This document shows, in pieces, positions 41,460-55,047 of a DNA stretch of 64,000 bases. The translations under genes were made by a program, and so were the position numbers. The DNA is taken from assembly GCA_964016875.1 (NCBI GenBank), contig OZ024733.1:21681324-21745323 (forward strand), in the 5' to 3' direction. The notes beneath the pieces are model-generated. The model did not search any database and was not told where the DNA came from. It was given only the letters and a program-made list of their open reading frames with translations. Origin of the DNA: Fallopia convolvulus (Eukaryota > Streptophyta > Magnoliopsida > Caryophyllales > Polygonaceae). Positions within the stretch are counted from its first letter, which is position 1. Each line of letters starts with the position of its first letter.

Positions 41460-44400
41460 CTACGTCTCTGAATAACCACTTGACCTTGATGTGTATTCTC
41501 CCACCAACATTGAGAACATGGATGTCTTATTGTCTAGTAACCTTGCTGGTGTATCAAACTCAGCAACACGGCCTGAAAACACCCAGAAAAATAAAAACAT
41601 CAGAAGATATTAAATTTAGGAAAAAAGTTAAAAGTAATTAGTTTAAATCTCCAACACCTAAATTGTGCAGATATTATCTTTTATTACAACTCTTTGTTGT
41701 TTGTCCTATTTCTTTCAGAACACATCAATAGGTCAGTTGGGATGAGGATTCGGCCATTAGATCATTTTTTCTCTTCTAGGAAAAGGTTGATACTTGCCAA
41801 GTTACATTTTTTTTCTGAAGACTTGTTCATGTTTGTTAAATAATTAAAAGTCCAGACCTAATTACCTACCAAAAGGCAGTTGAATATTTCAGAGGATATA
41901 TTCATCACAGATGCATGGAAGCATTTTCATATTGATGGAAACTAAGCTAGTTATATTCCATAAAGTTTTATAACAACTATCCCTCAAAATGGAACAAAGT
42001 AGGCAAGGATGTATACACGTACCATCACTGAGAACCAAAACAAGATCACTGTCTGTGATGGTAGGTATCCGATGAGCGATAGTGAGCACCGTGCATTCTC
42101 TAAATTCTGATCTGATAATCCTCTGGATAAGATTATCCGTGGCGCTATCAACTGAGGCGGTTGCCTCATCAAGCACAAGTATTCTCGAATGTTTGAGCAG
42201 GGCACGGCCTAAGGAAACAAGTTGCCTTTGTCCCACACTCCAGTTGTCCCCATTTTCAAGAACTGCAGGAGGTCACAAAAAGAGTGGAAAATAAATCCTT
42301 TATTCAGCTGATATCACAAAGTGAAGACTGCTCAAGCAGACTTGTCAAGGAAGCATATATACCTGGAGAATCAAGCTTTTGACCCCTCTGGCGGATGATT
42401 TCTCCAAGCTGTGACTTATCAAGTGCCTGTGCGAGGGAAAAAAACATGGATAATGAAAATTAGAAAGTATTTTTAAAAGAAACAACTATGACATAAGCGA
42501 GTAACTTGTTATACCAACCTCCCAAATTTCCTGGTCAGAATGTTCTTCAAGTGGATCGAGATTGCCTCTGATAGTTCCTTCAAAGAGGGATGGATCTTGG
42601 GGAATGATGCTCAAACGGCTTCTAAGATCATGAAGCCCAATGGTGCTAATATCAATACCGTCAATGATAATTCTCCCAGATGATGGTTCAATCATTCGAA
42701 ACAGTGCCTGAATTAAAGTAGATTTTCCACTCCCAGTGCGCCCAACAATACCAATTTTGTTCCCACCAGGAAAAGCACATGTTACATCATGAAGCACCAG
42801 AGGAAGGTCCACCTTATAACGAACCTGTTAAAAAGCATAGATCAGCATGGAACCATTTGGTACTAAACATTATAGACCTGAACTTAATCAAGAAAAAATA
42901 ACTTATTGCAGGATTGCAGTTTGCAACGCCATGCCATGTGATAGAAAACATAAGATCTCTCATTTAGCTTAAATTCTAAAGCTTTTAAGTTCTGAATGAA
43001 AGAATTTTTACATTTGAGGGCAGCTAGTCAATCGAAGATTACTTGAACAACACTTCGAAAATACATGGCTTGCTATGTTAATGAATTTGGACTTAATGTG
43101 TACTGGTTAGTATTCGTATTCACATCTAGAAGAAAGAAATGCTGTTTTCTGATGCCTCAACTTCTGGCATATGATATTTAATAGGACAAAATGCAGTAAG
43201 AAACAAGCTACTAATACCAAAATTGTAGATGCTATAAGATGCCTTGAACCCTGTGTCCATTACATACCTTCAGATCTATCAGCTCGATAGTACCAACTTC
43301 TGGCCATGCAGTCGGAGGGCGAGCATTCTCAATCACGGGTGGGGCTTCACTAGGAATTTGACAGTACTGATGAATCCTCTCAATGGAAATAATTTTGTTT
43401 TCCAGCTTGCAAAAACTGAGTATCCATCGAGATAGGCGTGCATTCAAATTCAGGCCATATGTCACAGCAAGACCCGCCATGCCTACACAAACAAAGCAGC
43501 ATCAGAAGAAGTGAACACAAGGAAATCAAAAATTCATGATTCATGCAAACTCAAGAATAATTTGCCTTTAAAGGTTTGTATGTTTCACACTTGCTGATCA
43601 CATAATACATATCATGATCCTCAATTTCAAAAGCAAGTGCAAGTTAACAAAGTAACACGTTTGTTGCTTGTGAAGACATTTAACTCCACTAAATGATGGA
43701 AATTAAGTCAAATGTGCTATAGCATGAAGCATCATATTCATAAAATAGACCAAGGAATTGGATCTACTAACATTCCTAATTCTGAAGTACCATCCATAAC
43801 TTTCGCAATAAGCATAAAACAGTCTAATGGTCAGAAATCAACAGGCATCACTTCAAACAAGCATAAAAATGTAATACATCACTTCAAAGGAAAATATTGT
43901 CCTTACTTGGATCTATAGTTCCATGAGGGAAGCTCACAAGCAAAACCATACAGAAAGCGAACACAAATGTGGAAAGCAACTCCATTCGCAAGCAGAGCCA
44001 CTCAATAGCTGCAATGCTGCAGAAAAATGGGCGGGCAAAACAATCAAGAAGATACAGATTTCTCTTCATAAATCGTTTTTCCTGCCCAAAACCTCTTATT
44101 GTGGCTGCTCCAGCAATTGACTCACCGAAAAGGTGTATGATTGGGGACTTCTGGATGCTAACAATACGAACCAGTTCCCGGGATGAAGCCATGTAGTATT
44201 TCTGCAGTTGGTTCACAAAATATTTAAATACAGGACGTTCAAGATAAACAATCGAAGATCGCTTAAGATGATTGAAGAAGAAATAACTACTATGTGTCGA
44301 ACTCCTATGGCTCAGAAGTACTGTCAGTTAGTTCCAAGAAAAGAAGGATGATTAGAAAGAGAGTTCAAGATATGCATTACCTGCATCCATAAGCAAGCAA

Positions 44401-47400
44401 TGGCCATCGGAACAACAAGTAACAGAACTTGCCATGTGGCCTTCATCATTACAGCAACTATACCAAGAAGCTGTATGGTTGTTGAAGCAAACCCACCAAG
44501 TCTAAAAGGTATATCAAGATCTATAACACTTTGATCGATAGACACCTGGCAGTTAATAATGAAAGGGGTTAGCAAAGATACAAAGAAAATAAAATAACAT
44601 AATTACCAAAAAAGTAGTTATAACAAACAAAAGCAACATGCAACAGAACGCTTACGCGATTGAGAATCCGTCCAGCTGGGGTAGAGTCAAAGAATGACAT
44701 GGGTGCTCGGAAAATACTCCTAAGCATCTGGAAAAACAGTTTTTGAGCGGCTGCAAGTCCAAAAGTGGCTACTAAAAGAGCTCTAACGAATATAAACCAT
44801 GAGCTCCCAAAAGCAAGGGCCATGTAAACAACAAGGAGAGTCACACTGCTTGTTTTAGGATGGTCTCCTTGTGTTTGTGGATTTGCCCAGGCCATCCACC
44901 AACTACTCGCAATTTGTAGACCTTGAAACAGAGCTTGGGCAAGGATGATGAGGGGTATCAGTAGACCTTTATAAGCAGCAGCCATATACGATAAGTAAAC
45001 CTTCATACTGACTTTTCCTCTTTCCCGTTCTTCTTCTTGGACAAGCTGCTTTTTCCTAGAACGTTTTGCCTTCTTTTTATCTTTAGCAGCTTTTTTATCT
45101 GCAGGTGACACAGACTCCTGCACTTCCTTAATTAAACCACTAGCTCCATTGCTTTCAGAATAATCAGCAATGTTGCTGGATGTAACAGACAAAGTTCGAG
45201 AAGCATCATCCGATTCTTCAGATGAGTGATTTGGGAGATCCATAGCATCAATTGCTTCATGATGGGCTGACACAAGAGCGTTAAAATCAGTGCCAGCTTC
45301 CAAAAGATCATCATACTTACCAGCTTGAACGATTTGGCCTTCCCTGAGAACCTGCAAATTAGAGAAGAAACATTTCAAACTAAATATCATAGAGGCAAGA
45401 ATTTAGATGAATATTTTAACCTGTTTTGTGCTTTCACATAAAATAATCTCTGTAATGGTAAACAAATACTCAACATAATACTACTAAAGTAAATTTCTAA
45501 TTGCAATATCATATGCATGATTAGAAATATAAGGATTCATTACCATTATAAGATCAGCTGCAGGCAAAAAATCAACTTGATGAGTCACGAAAATCACGGT
45601 TTTGGATGCCAGTGCGGTTAATATGAACTCCTGCAGAAATTCAGACAGGTTAAGAAACCTTATCCACAGCAATAAAGAAAAGAAACCACAAGAATATAAG
45701 ACCATTAGGCAAATTGCACCTTATACAGGAAAGATGCTGTTTGAGCATCAACTGCACTAAAGGGGTCGTCAAGCAAATATATATCAGCGTCCTGATACAG
45801 AGCTCTAGCAAGTTGTACCCTTTGTTTCTGACCACCGCTCAAATTGATGCCTCTATCCCCAATTATAGTCCGATCACCATGCGAAAGAGTCTCTAAGTCC
45901 TTACTCAATGCACATGAATGGAGAACGTTCTTGTACTTTGGCTTGTCCATTGGGCTTCCAAAAAGAATATTTTCCTCTATAGTTCCAGATTGAATCCACG
46001 CTGACTGAGAGACATAAGCAGCAGAACCACACACTCTAACCTGAAAAACAATGCAAAGCAATCAGAATAGTGAAAAGATGAAAAATGCACAAATAAGTAG
46101 TAACTCAATACCATCTAAGGTGCAGCAAGTTACACTTAAATAACAGGTGACTCACTTCTCCAGTGATTTTTGGGATCTCTCCAAGGATGCAAGACAGGAA
46201 GCTCGATTTGCCAGCACCAACCATGCCGCAGATGGCCACAAGCATCCCCTTGTCAACCTTCATCTGAATGTCTGTTAGAGTAGGGTGCAGAGAAGAAGGG
46301 TCCCAGCAAAATTCGGCATCTGTGATTTCAATGGCTGTATTTGACATTCCCCTGGGGATAACTATAGTTGCATCTCCTTGGAGCTCTTCTTCCAAAAGAT
46401 AACCAGAAAGACGGTCAAGAGAGACCTTTGTTTGGGCCATCATAGAAACCAAGTCCGGAAAATTCCTAAGAGGCTCCTGGAGAATTCTGAAAGTTGCAAG
46501 AGCAGAAAGAACACTCCCAGCAGTGAGCTCATTACCCAATAGTATTGATGTGCCAAAAGTGACAACTGAAACAAATATGGGGGAACCCCAAAAGATGAAG
46601 GTAATGAAAGCCTGAGAGTAAAGGGCTTTCCGTAGCCACTTGAACTCAACATTCCGCATCTCCTCCAGTTGCAGTCGATATCTATCTTCCCATGCATACA
46701 GCTTAAGGATCCTCATATTTTTCAGACACTCGGATGTCTTCCTCATCCTGTCATCCTTGGCACACATCAATTTATCCTGATAATCCTCTTGGATCTTTGC
46801 TATTGGAACAGTAACAACAATAGATATAATAGTGGCAACCAATGTTGCAACGGAAGCAATTCCCACATTCTTATACAAAATTGCTAAAGCCAGTATGATT
46901 TGAAGTGGTAGCATCCATATATCATGGAGATACCAGGAATAGTCCCCAACTCGCTGGACATCAACCGCCATATAGTTCACAATCTCTCCACTGGTGTGAC
47001 TCTGCCGAGCTGAGTTGGACAACTTGAGCCCCTTTCGATAAACTATTGCTGTTAGAGCTGATCTGACATGCATGCCAAGAATGTCAACTCCAATATACCA
47101 CTGCCGGGTTGTAAGTGTCTCCACCAACTTTGCTGCAAAGAAAATACCAGCTAGTATATATCCTTCATGAGGAAAGGTTTCTTTTCCTCCCAAATAATCA
47201 ACAAAGTAGCTGATCAAATATGGACCAACATATGAAACAAGTGTGTTTAAACCAGCAAAGACTGCATTACAAGCCGCCTCCTTCCAGAAAGACTTGAGAA
47301 TTGCCCAACCTAAGGAAGGCTGCTTTGTGGGACTTTCAGCCTTCAGCTTTTCCCAATTTGAATTTAAGATCTTATAACAGGTCTTTGAGCGATCTTTGGG

Positions 47401-48348
47401 TGCAAGAAGGGGAATGTCTTTCAGATCCAGTGGCCTCTTTGCACCAGTAGAAAGAAGTGGATTAAGCCATGAAATAGTTGCTAAACTAAATAGGCCTGCT
47501 TCACTATAAGGGGTAACTTTAAGACACCCTGCCTCTTCTTCAAGAAGCAAAGGCTCTTGCAGGTCAGAATTGCTGTACACCTGTATACCAGTTTGACCTG
47601 TAACCGCAACAAAACAAAGAAAACCAAGTGCAGGGATAGAAGCAAAATTTGCCAAAACATGAGAGCTCAAATGTTCCGACCCTTCCGACCACAAAGCTCT
47701 CGAATCGGCATACAAATTACACAGGCAAATAAGAAATGAAACACACCACCAAGCCCTCAACAACAATGGAAACTTCTCAGACGCCTTGTATTTACAGTGA
47801 AGTGCCATAAAGCTCATCACAAACCAAGCAAAACTCTGAGTAACAGGCCAGCACAAAAAGTACCAACTTGCTATAGTCCCATGAGAGGCCTCCCTGATCA
47901 GCCCAACAACATCAAACCCTAAAACCACTACTTGAACAAACAAGACGCCAAAGCAGCTCAACATAGATACCTTGAAACTGTTACCAATTTCTACCCTGCA
48001 CGCCTCCCTATCAACGCCACCTCGACACGGGATTGCATGCTGATCTGAATCATCCTTAAGCAGCCTAATTCTACCCACACAAGTCCTGAATTGCCTTGCG
48101 GAGATGATGAACAGAAACACCAGGAGCAGTGTCAAATTAAGGCAGATTGACAAAAGCTCCAATACGGGCATACCATGAAACCCTCCCAACAGAGTGTTGG
48201 TTTCCATAGATGGCAGCTGGTGGAATGAAGTGATCATGTGAGTGAGGAAATGGGATATTCTCGTGGGCAAAATTGAGCTGGAAGACATAAAGTGGATCGG
48301 GGGAGTAGAGTTGGTTGAGAGAGGAAACATAGGAAGCATAGAGATCAA
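41460..48348 (-). CDS. ABCC5: ABC transporter C family member 5-like (MRP5), 11 exons
   Basis: Full-size MRP-type transporter. The Arabidopsis orthologue loads inositol hexakisphosphate into vacuoles and affects guard-cell signalling. Exons by splice sites and phase are 48348-46156, 46040-45720, 45630-45544, 45351-44656, 44545-44381, 44201-43907, 43482-43268, 42824-42519, 42426-42363, 42262-42023 and 41572-41460. They total 4695 bases, 1564 aa plus TAG, all in phase with GT-AG introns. The start is uncertain: family members are nearer 1510 aa, so a Met about 50-60 codons downstream (M-E-T-N or M-P-V-L-E-L) is likelier. It has an N-terminal TMD0, TMD1, NBD1 (Walker A G-x-V-G-A-G-K-S-S near 708, L-S-G-G-Q near 798, D-D near 822), a Lys/Arg-rich linker and TMD2. 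NBD2 follows (G-R-T-G-S-G-K-S-T near 1352, V-G-Q-R-Q near 1456, L-D-E-A-T near 1478). All catalytic motifs are intact. Confidence 0.95.
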
Positions 48349-49000
48349 ATGGACTTAAGATCATTTCACCATCTGAGAACTCCGCTGCTTCAACCCCTCT
48401 TTTATGCCAGAAAACGGCGACACCTCAGAGAGAGAGTAAGAGGATCTGCGGTCATAATGCACATGGAAACAAAATTAACAGATTACTATTATCACGGGAT
48501 ACGAAGAGAGAGGTAGAAAAAGAGCAAACAAACAAGGCTAGAAAGAGGAGGGGAAGAGAGGAAACAGTATTTGGGCTTTTCCTCTCTTCTATTTCTCTTT
48601 CGCCATGGCACACAAACACGTAGAAAAATACAAACAAAAGCTCGAATTTACGACAGCGAATTAACTGAAATTTTTTTTAAATAAAAACGAACTCCGCGTA
48701 AATCCAATCGAAGACGGACCAGAAATCTGACCTCGAATTTGTCCGGAAACGATCGCGTACAAAACGCGGAATTAACGAGGTCTGCTTTCTATTATTCTTC
48801 AGCAAATCCAGAAAGCCAAAGAGAGAGGAGGAGGAGGAGGAGAAGATCACACTTTCTTCCTCTCTCTCTCGCTGTAAAATCTACAGCGCGCACTGAAACT
48901 AATTGAGAATTTGGGATTGCGATGCGAAGAAGAAAGGTAATTTTGCTGGATTGTTTGCAACAACAGAATCAAATTCGCTCTGTTCTTCACTCGGCGAATT
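48349..49000. promoter_or_regulatory. 5' region of the ABCC5-like gene
   Basis: On the minus strand the sequence has GA-rich runs (about 48820-48870) typical of plant leaders. On the plus strand, ATGCGAAGAAGAAAGGTAATTT near 48921 looks like a short first exon ending in a splice donor, so divergent transcription is conceivable. The regulatory reading is weak. Confidence 0.3.
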
Positions 49001-50987
49001 TCTTCTGTAATTTGCGAATACTGCCGTGTTGAACTAGAATGGCTAATTTTTGCCCATATCGGTGGGTTTATACTTTATACAGCTTGGGTGTGCAGTGTTG
49101 TGCATGTGTCCTTCCTTTCTTTTCGAGTTTTATTTTATTATTTAACCACTACTGTATTATTAAATTTTACATTGTTTTTGTCTACTGCTGCATTTTGCTG
49201 ACGATTTACAGTGTATAATAACTATAAAAAATTACAATTTGGCAGTTTTTTTTTTTTCGTTTGAGGTATCTCTAGTCTAGAGTAGTGTACTATTTTCTTT
49301 GGCATGTTTTATACGGAGAAGTGTGTACCATGAATAAGTTAATAGTGATAATAGTGATACTCGGATTCTTTTGTCTTACAAATATTATATTAATAATGTG
49401 ATGGCGTTTTAAATAAATGTTTTTATTGGATAAGGATTACGGTCGCCATAAATACTACTTGGGATATTTTACGGATGAGATTCATTCTAGAGTAAAATGG
49501 GTTCGAAACGGTGACTTTGGAGAACTATCCCAAAAACATAACAATTGAACCAAATGTCTGGAGGCGTGTTTTAAATGATTTTCCATTAAAAAGAGATAGC
49601 CAATATGTGTATAAGAATTAGGATTAAAAAAAGTATCATGTAAGAATGAGTGTCTATGTGATAAATAAGAATAAATTTTAGTCATTTCTTCTAAAAAATT
49701 GACGTTTTTTATTAGACTTTCATTAAAAAGGAATTTAAAAAAAAGCACACGTGCAAATTTTTCTGTATTATTCATGTATTTTTCAAAGAATTTGTTTCCG
49801 AGGGACACGTGCACTTTATGCATCAAAACTGACCAATTGTGCATCGAGTTTTTTATGCATATTGTTCATTTTCGAATTTATTATTTTTATTTTTAAACCT
49901 TATTTATGTGTATGAATACAATATTTATCTATTTTTATGCACATATAATTACTTTCAATGCATACATAAAATAAGATGCAAATTTGTGTTTTTTTTATGC
50001 ACAAGCGATTAGTTTTGATTTTGATGCACAAAATGACATTTTTGATGCACATTTTGGGCACACCCCTATATCCATTTTTTTTAAATACCTGAATAATTCA
50101 CCAAACATTCGGTCGTTACATATTTTTCCCTTTTTAAGTGAAATGATCAGCATGTTTCATTTCCACTATCTAACAACTCTTTTTTTTTCTCATTTCTCAC
50201 ATAAGCACTCATTCTCACTAAATTCAAACCCCAAAAAAAGTTGTTGGCGTTATAAGTTGACATATTAATTATTAATTGTATATTTTTTTACTTAAAGTGT
50301 GACGATGAACATATATCGGAAATATATCATAAATAATTATGTTTATATTTGACATAGATAATTAGGGGCGGGATCGGGCGAGAACACCTGTTTAAAAGAG
50401 AAAATAAGAACTCATATGGATCATTGGACCTCAAAAATATTAATAACCTAAATCAATAATTTATTTGAGGGGAAAAATTCAATTGTGTTGGATTTTATTT
50501 TAAAAAAGTGTGAACTTTATAATTGAGTGTGCAAGATATTATAACCAAATATGCATAACATTATAATCTTATAATTGAGTGAACATAATCTTATATTTGT
50601 GTCCACAATATCATACCTAAGTGCGCATGATTTTTATAAGTGAGTGTGCATGAGTTTATAAGTAAGTGCGCGTGAATCATGATTGAGTGTTCATAGTTAC
50701 AAAGGTTTGTTCGTTACATGCATATTATTTATTATAAGAGCTTTTTGTAAAATACATTGTTGATGGTGGAAGAAACTAGAAAGGGAAGGAAGGGATGAAA
50801 ATGTAAAAAAAATACTTTAACAATCCATTTTCAAAAAAAACCTCTTATCTATAATGTGCAACGGACCCATATAACGGTGTGTACATGGTCATTTGATTGA
50901 GTCATATTCTCCCATTTGATAGACTAAACACCATTAGATGTAAGGTCATGCACACTCAGTTATAAGATTGTGCACATTTATATTATA
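49001..50987. other. AT-rich intergenic DNA with diverged repeat motifs
   Basis: No gene. From about 50520 to 50700 the motif TTATAA-TGAGTGTGCA recurs in diverged form, and it reappears inverted (TGCACACTCA-TTATAA) between about 50950 and 52500. This suggests an old inverted-repeat element. Around 50365 GGGCGGGATCGGGCGAGAAC stands out as GC-rich. The small frames at 49482-50268 lack any recognisable content. Confidence 0.45.
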
Positions 50988-51534
50988 CTAGTCATGGTTC
51001 GAGTTCGTCCATTGAACGGTGTAAAAATTATATTTTAGTGTTTGAAATGAATTTGCTTGTAACTATTTACAAACATAATATAAAACCAGTATTAACAAAA
51101 ATAATGCAATTAATACAAATTATTAGAATCTTAACTTGAACGAAACTCTATAGTTTCATGTATGTCTAATTACCATCCACCAAAATCTGTAAGTCTTGTG
51201 TTCTCATCGTTCACTCTTAGATATCAATTGTTGTTTTCATTTGATTATTTTTTTTTTTAGAATTTTAGGGTTGTCTTCTATTTTTAATTAGTTCCGAATG
51301 AAATTGTAATGTACACATGTAAAAATAATATATGATGAAAAAGGGAGTGTAATAGGAAAGGTTAGAAATTATATTCAATCTTATCTCGTGTTAGATGTAA
51401 TACCGAAGGTTGTTTTGATGTTATGTTTTGTGTAATACCAAAATTTCCTACTTTAAATGTCCAAATATTACAAAATTAACAATTTTAAATTAAGATGAGT
51501 AATTATTGGTCAAATCCTCTTACTTTATATTAGA
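50988..51534 (-). mobile_element. Small Helitron, minus orientation (547 bp)
   Basis: On the minus strand it begins TCTAATATAAAGTAAGAGG at 51534 and ends CTAG at 50988. The flanking bases are A and T in that orientation, as required. The hairpin CGTTC-AAT-GGACG lies about 14 bases before CTAG. There is no coding capacity. Confidence 0.65.
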
Positions 51535-51736
51535 TAAAGTTTTTGAATATTGCAAGACATTAATACAAAAGCCTTTAGCATTTATTTGATTATAAGGATA
51601 ACTTTACATGATGTAAGATAAGATCGATGATAATGCAGACTCATTTATTTAATTGTGCACACTCATTTATACAAATCCTACACACTCAGTTTTAAGTTTA
51701 GTCTTCGGTTAATGTATGCCAATGGACACACATTTA

Positions 51737-52215
51737 CCTAGTACAATTATAAAGCAAAAACCAAGTCTTTGTAAAAATTTAAGCCACTTGGCAATTTGAA
51801 ATATTTTTTATTTTTTCTAAAATATTTTCACTTACCCACTATCTCAAAAACCACAACCCATTAACAAATTAATATTTTGTAATTTTTACTAAGAAAATAA
51901 TTTTAAATTTTTTTAAACCACTTTCACCTTACCCACTTTTTCCACTATCTCAAAAACCACCACTAACTAACAAATTAATATTTTGTAATTATTTACTAAA
52001 TGAAGTGTGATTTGTGAAAATGTGTTTGTAAATTTTTTTAAGAACAAGTCGAAAATAATTTATAAATGAATTTTATATTGAATTCATACAAGGTACATGA
52101 ATAACACTAAATATGTGTGATTTAGTCGTGAAAAATGTGCTCAGGAATTTTTTTTAAGAACAAGTCGAAAATAATTTTTATATTAAACCCGTACAAGGTA
52201 CGGGAATAACACTAG
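51737..52215 (+). mobile_element. Small Helitron, plus orientation (479 bp)
   Basis: The 3' end is strong: the hairpin CCCGTAC-AAG-GTACGGG is followed by AATAACA and CTAG (52212-52215), then host T. The proposed start CCTAGTACAATTATAAAGC at 51737, after host A, would be a mutated TC start. A diverged copy of the 3' end (ACAAGGTACATGAATAACAC) lies about 100 bases upstream, near 52088-52107. Confidence 0.65.
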
Positions 52216-53717
52216 TTAATAATATAGTTTTGGAAAGTTTTTTCAAACTATTCCCTGAGACAGAATTGGTGAATCCTTTAAAAAAAATAAAAATATAAGC
52301 AAATATCATACCTACTAAATTTGGGCATATTAATATGTATCCATGGGCACACATTAAAAAAAATCCCTAAGTTTATACACATTCAGTTATATAATCTTGT
52401 ATACTCAATTATACAATCATGCACCATGTACACTCAATTATAAGAGGGTGTACACTTGTCACACATTCATGCATATTCAGTTATACGATTATGAACATTA
52501 AACTACAAAAACATGTTTTTTGCATAACAATCGCCCATGCTAAATTTTGAAGTTTTTTTTTCCATTTAATCAATACATGGTCTAGGCCAATGTTATCAAA
52601 TCGTGATCCGAGTCATACGATCCTACGATTCAGATTTCACAAAACGATTCAAATCGAGTGTAATGAATCATAGCATGAAGGATTGTAGTAGGATCATATA
52701 GGATCGTAAGTGAGATTGTAAGATCCTACTAAATCACACAAATTAAGTTATAAATTATCATTTTGGATATTTTTTCCCACTGTGGTTATTAAAATCATTT
52801 AATTTATACATGAAATTATTCATAAACGGCCCTTTTTTCATAAAATACATATTCTACATGAAAAATCTTATTAAAAATTTTGGTATTTGGTGCCAAATCT
52901 TGCCATCCTCATTTGTCAAATTTGAATCATTTTTATTAGAAAATTTTGTTTTATTATGTTATGAAATTCTACATAAAAATCTTATTGAAATTTTAATGTA
53001 AAAATTATAGTTTCCATTAATATTTATACATTATCTTATAATAATCGTTGGAAAGATATCATTGGTACATGTCATTTATAGTATAAAATAATAATTAGTA
53101 GAGTCTGTAAATAACAAAAATATGAAGGGTAAAAGAGTAATTGAGAAATTAAATTTGCCTATGTGCGTATGTGGTATAAGTAAGATGATGGCACATATAG
53201 GATAGAAGAATTCAACTTTAATTATAGTATATTGATATTGATGTTGATGATTAGACTTGTCAAAACATACTCCAACTTAACAACTATCCATTTAAAACAT
53301 TTTGAGTTGAGACTCAACCCAAAATTAATAGATTGTCAAGAGTAATCCAAACCCAATGAATTAGAAAACTTCTACATTGAGTCGATTTGACATATTATCT
53401 CACATATATTAGCTCATTCATATTGAATATTATAATATATTTCATGCTTAAAAAGTTATATTATAATAGTATATATGCTTATTTTAATAATTTAATGTTA
53501 ATTAATTTTAGTAATATTGTAATATAATTTGAAATATTTGTGTCTTGAATTTAATTATTAAATTATTTAAACAATCACGCAAATTTTTAAAATTGATTCC
53601 CTTTGTTATTAAATATTCATCAATTTTCAAGACCCAAATACCAGAATCCGTTTAATCATATCAAATATGTTAACAATCACATCAAATATGTTAACAATCA
53701 TAATCCAACTTAGTTCA
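52216..53717. other. AT-rich intergenic DNA
   Basis: No gene found. It contains ATCCTACGAT/ATCGTAGGAT-type short repeats near 52600-52740 and a tandem CATCAAATATGTTAACAAT pair near 53660-53700. One 63-codon frame at 52810-53001 is Phe/Ile/Lys-rich and AT-driven. Confidence 0.5.
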
Positions 53718-53727
53718 CTTATAAATT

Positions 53728-55038
53728 GGCCGAATACATACATGGACCCCCGAACTTGAAATTTTTGTTCGCTCAGACCCTTGTACTAAAAAACTTATTT
53801 TTAAACCCCCAAACTTGATATTTTTGTTCTATTGAGCCTTTTTGCTGATGTGGCGTAGCGCGTGCACATCAAACTAACACTTTAGCGAGTTAAATTCGAT
53901 GGCATGGATTTTTTTTTTTGAATTTTTCATTTTTCTTTCTTATCTTGTTTATTTTATGAATACTTGATTTTTTTTTCTAAGTAAATGTTGGGTTTGCTGG
54001 GTAAAGAGAGAAGAAACCTAAATGTTGGATATGCTGGCTTTCATTTTTCTTTCAGATTTCTCAATGACTATGTTCGATATCACAATTTCCATTTACTTTT
54101 TTAGTTTTCTATATGTATTGAATATCAGCCTGCACAAACCACACATTACCAACATATCTGGATTGGAGGGGCGGAGGATCTTGATCTAAATTAGGACGGA
54201 ACGATGGAATCTGGAGAAAGAACCCTAACCCTAGCAATTTATTGAATTGCACCAAGAAATATGAAATGGCTCCAAAATTTCCCCCAATTTGGAAATCAAT
54301 CAAAAATTCGCAATAACTTCAGTTTGCGTTTCGAGAGAATCATTCGAGAAATTGAGAAATCTGAAATCGTTCGAGAAATTCTTCAAAATTCAGATCTAGA
54401 TCCAATTGCTCCTCTGTCTCCGCCGCCCACTCCCAGGCCAAATCCACCGCTTCCTCCCCCTCCGGCGGCGTTCTCCATGTCAACCAATCAAGAATCCGGA
54501 ATAACTAGACTTTGACGAGGCAGAGAAAATCTAAATCGGGGTTAGGGGCTTCACTCTTTCCTGGTACAAGATGAGGCAAAGAAGATATGCCGACGGTGGA
54601 GAATTTGACGAGGCAGAGAAGATGAACCAGTGACGAGGGAGAGATGTGCGTCGTTCGACCATTCTTTGATGAGGGATAGGGCGAGTTACTCCTCCTCGGT
54701 GGGGCCCCCCGGAGGCAGAGGTGAAGGTGAGAAAGAGGAAGAAGCGGCAGCACCGGAGGTTTCTTGACTTGTTTGAATTTAATTTTGTTAATTTTATGTT
54801 TTCTTTTGTTAAAATATACTAGGTGGCATCTACATGGACCCATCTGGAAATTTTTTACACATGTCATAAAAAACGAGCTTATGTGGCAACATGTCACCGA
54901 GCGTCTACATCACGTTCTCAAGAAAGTGCTTAATTGAACAAAAGTGTAAAGTTGAGGGGCTAAAAAATACATTTTTTAGTTGGAGGGTCTGAGCGAACAA
55001 AAGTTGTAAGTTCAGCGGTCTATCTATGTATTCGGCCC
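53728..55038. mobile_element. Mutator-like element with gene-like interior (1311 bp)
   Basis: The ends read GGCCGAATACATACATGG and, inverted, GGGCCGAATACATAGATAG. TTATAAATT is duplicated at 53719-53727 and 55039-55047 (9 bp). The terminal inverted repeats are about 150 bases and imperfect. The interior (about 54090-54780) is GC-richer than the flanks, with an open frame at 54261-54515 whose C-terminal half is Pro-rich, and a leader-like AACCCTAACCCTAGC motif. No transposase is present. This looks like a Pack-MULE-type element that captured a gene fragment, but I cannot name the source. Confidence 0.75.
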
Positions 55039-55047
55039 TTATAAATT

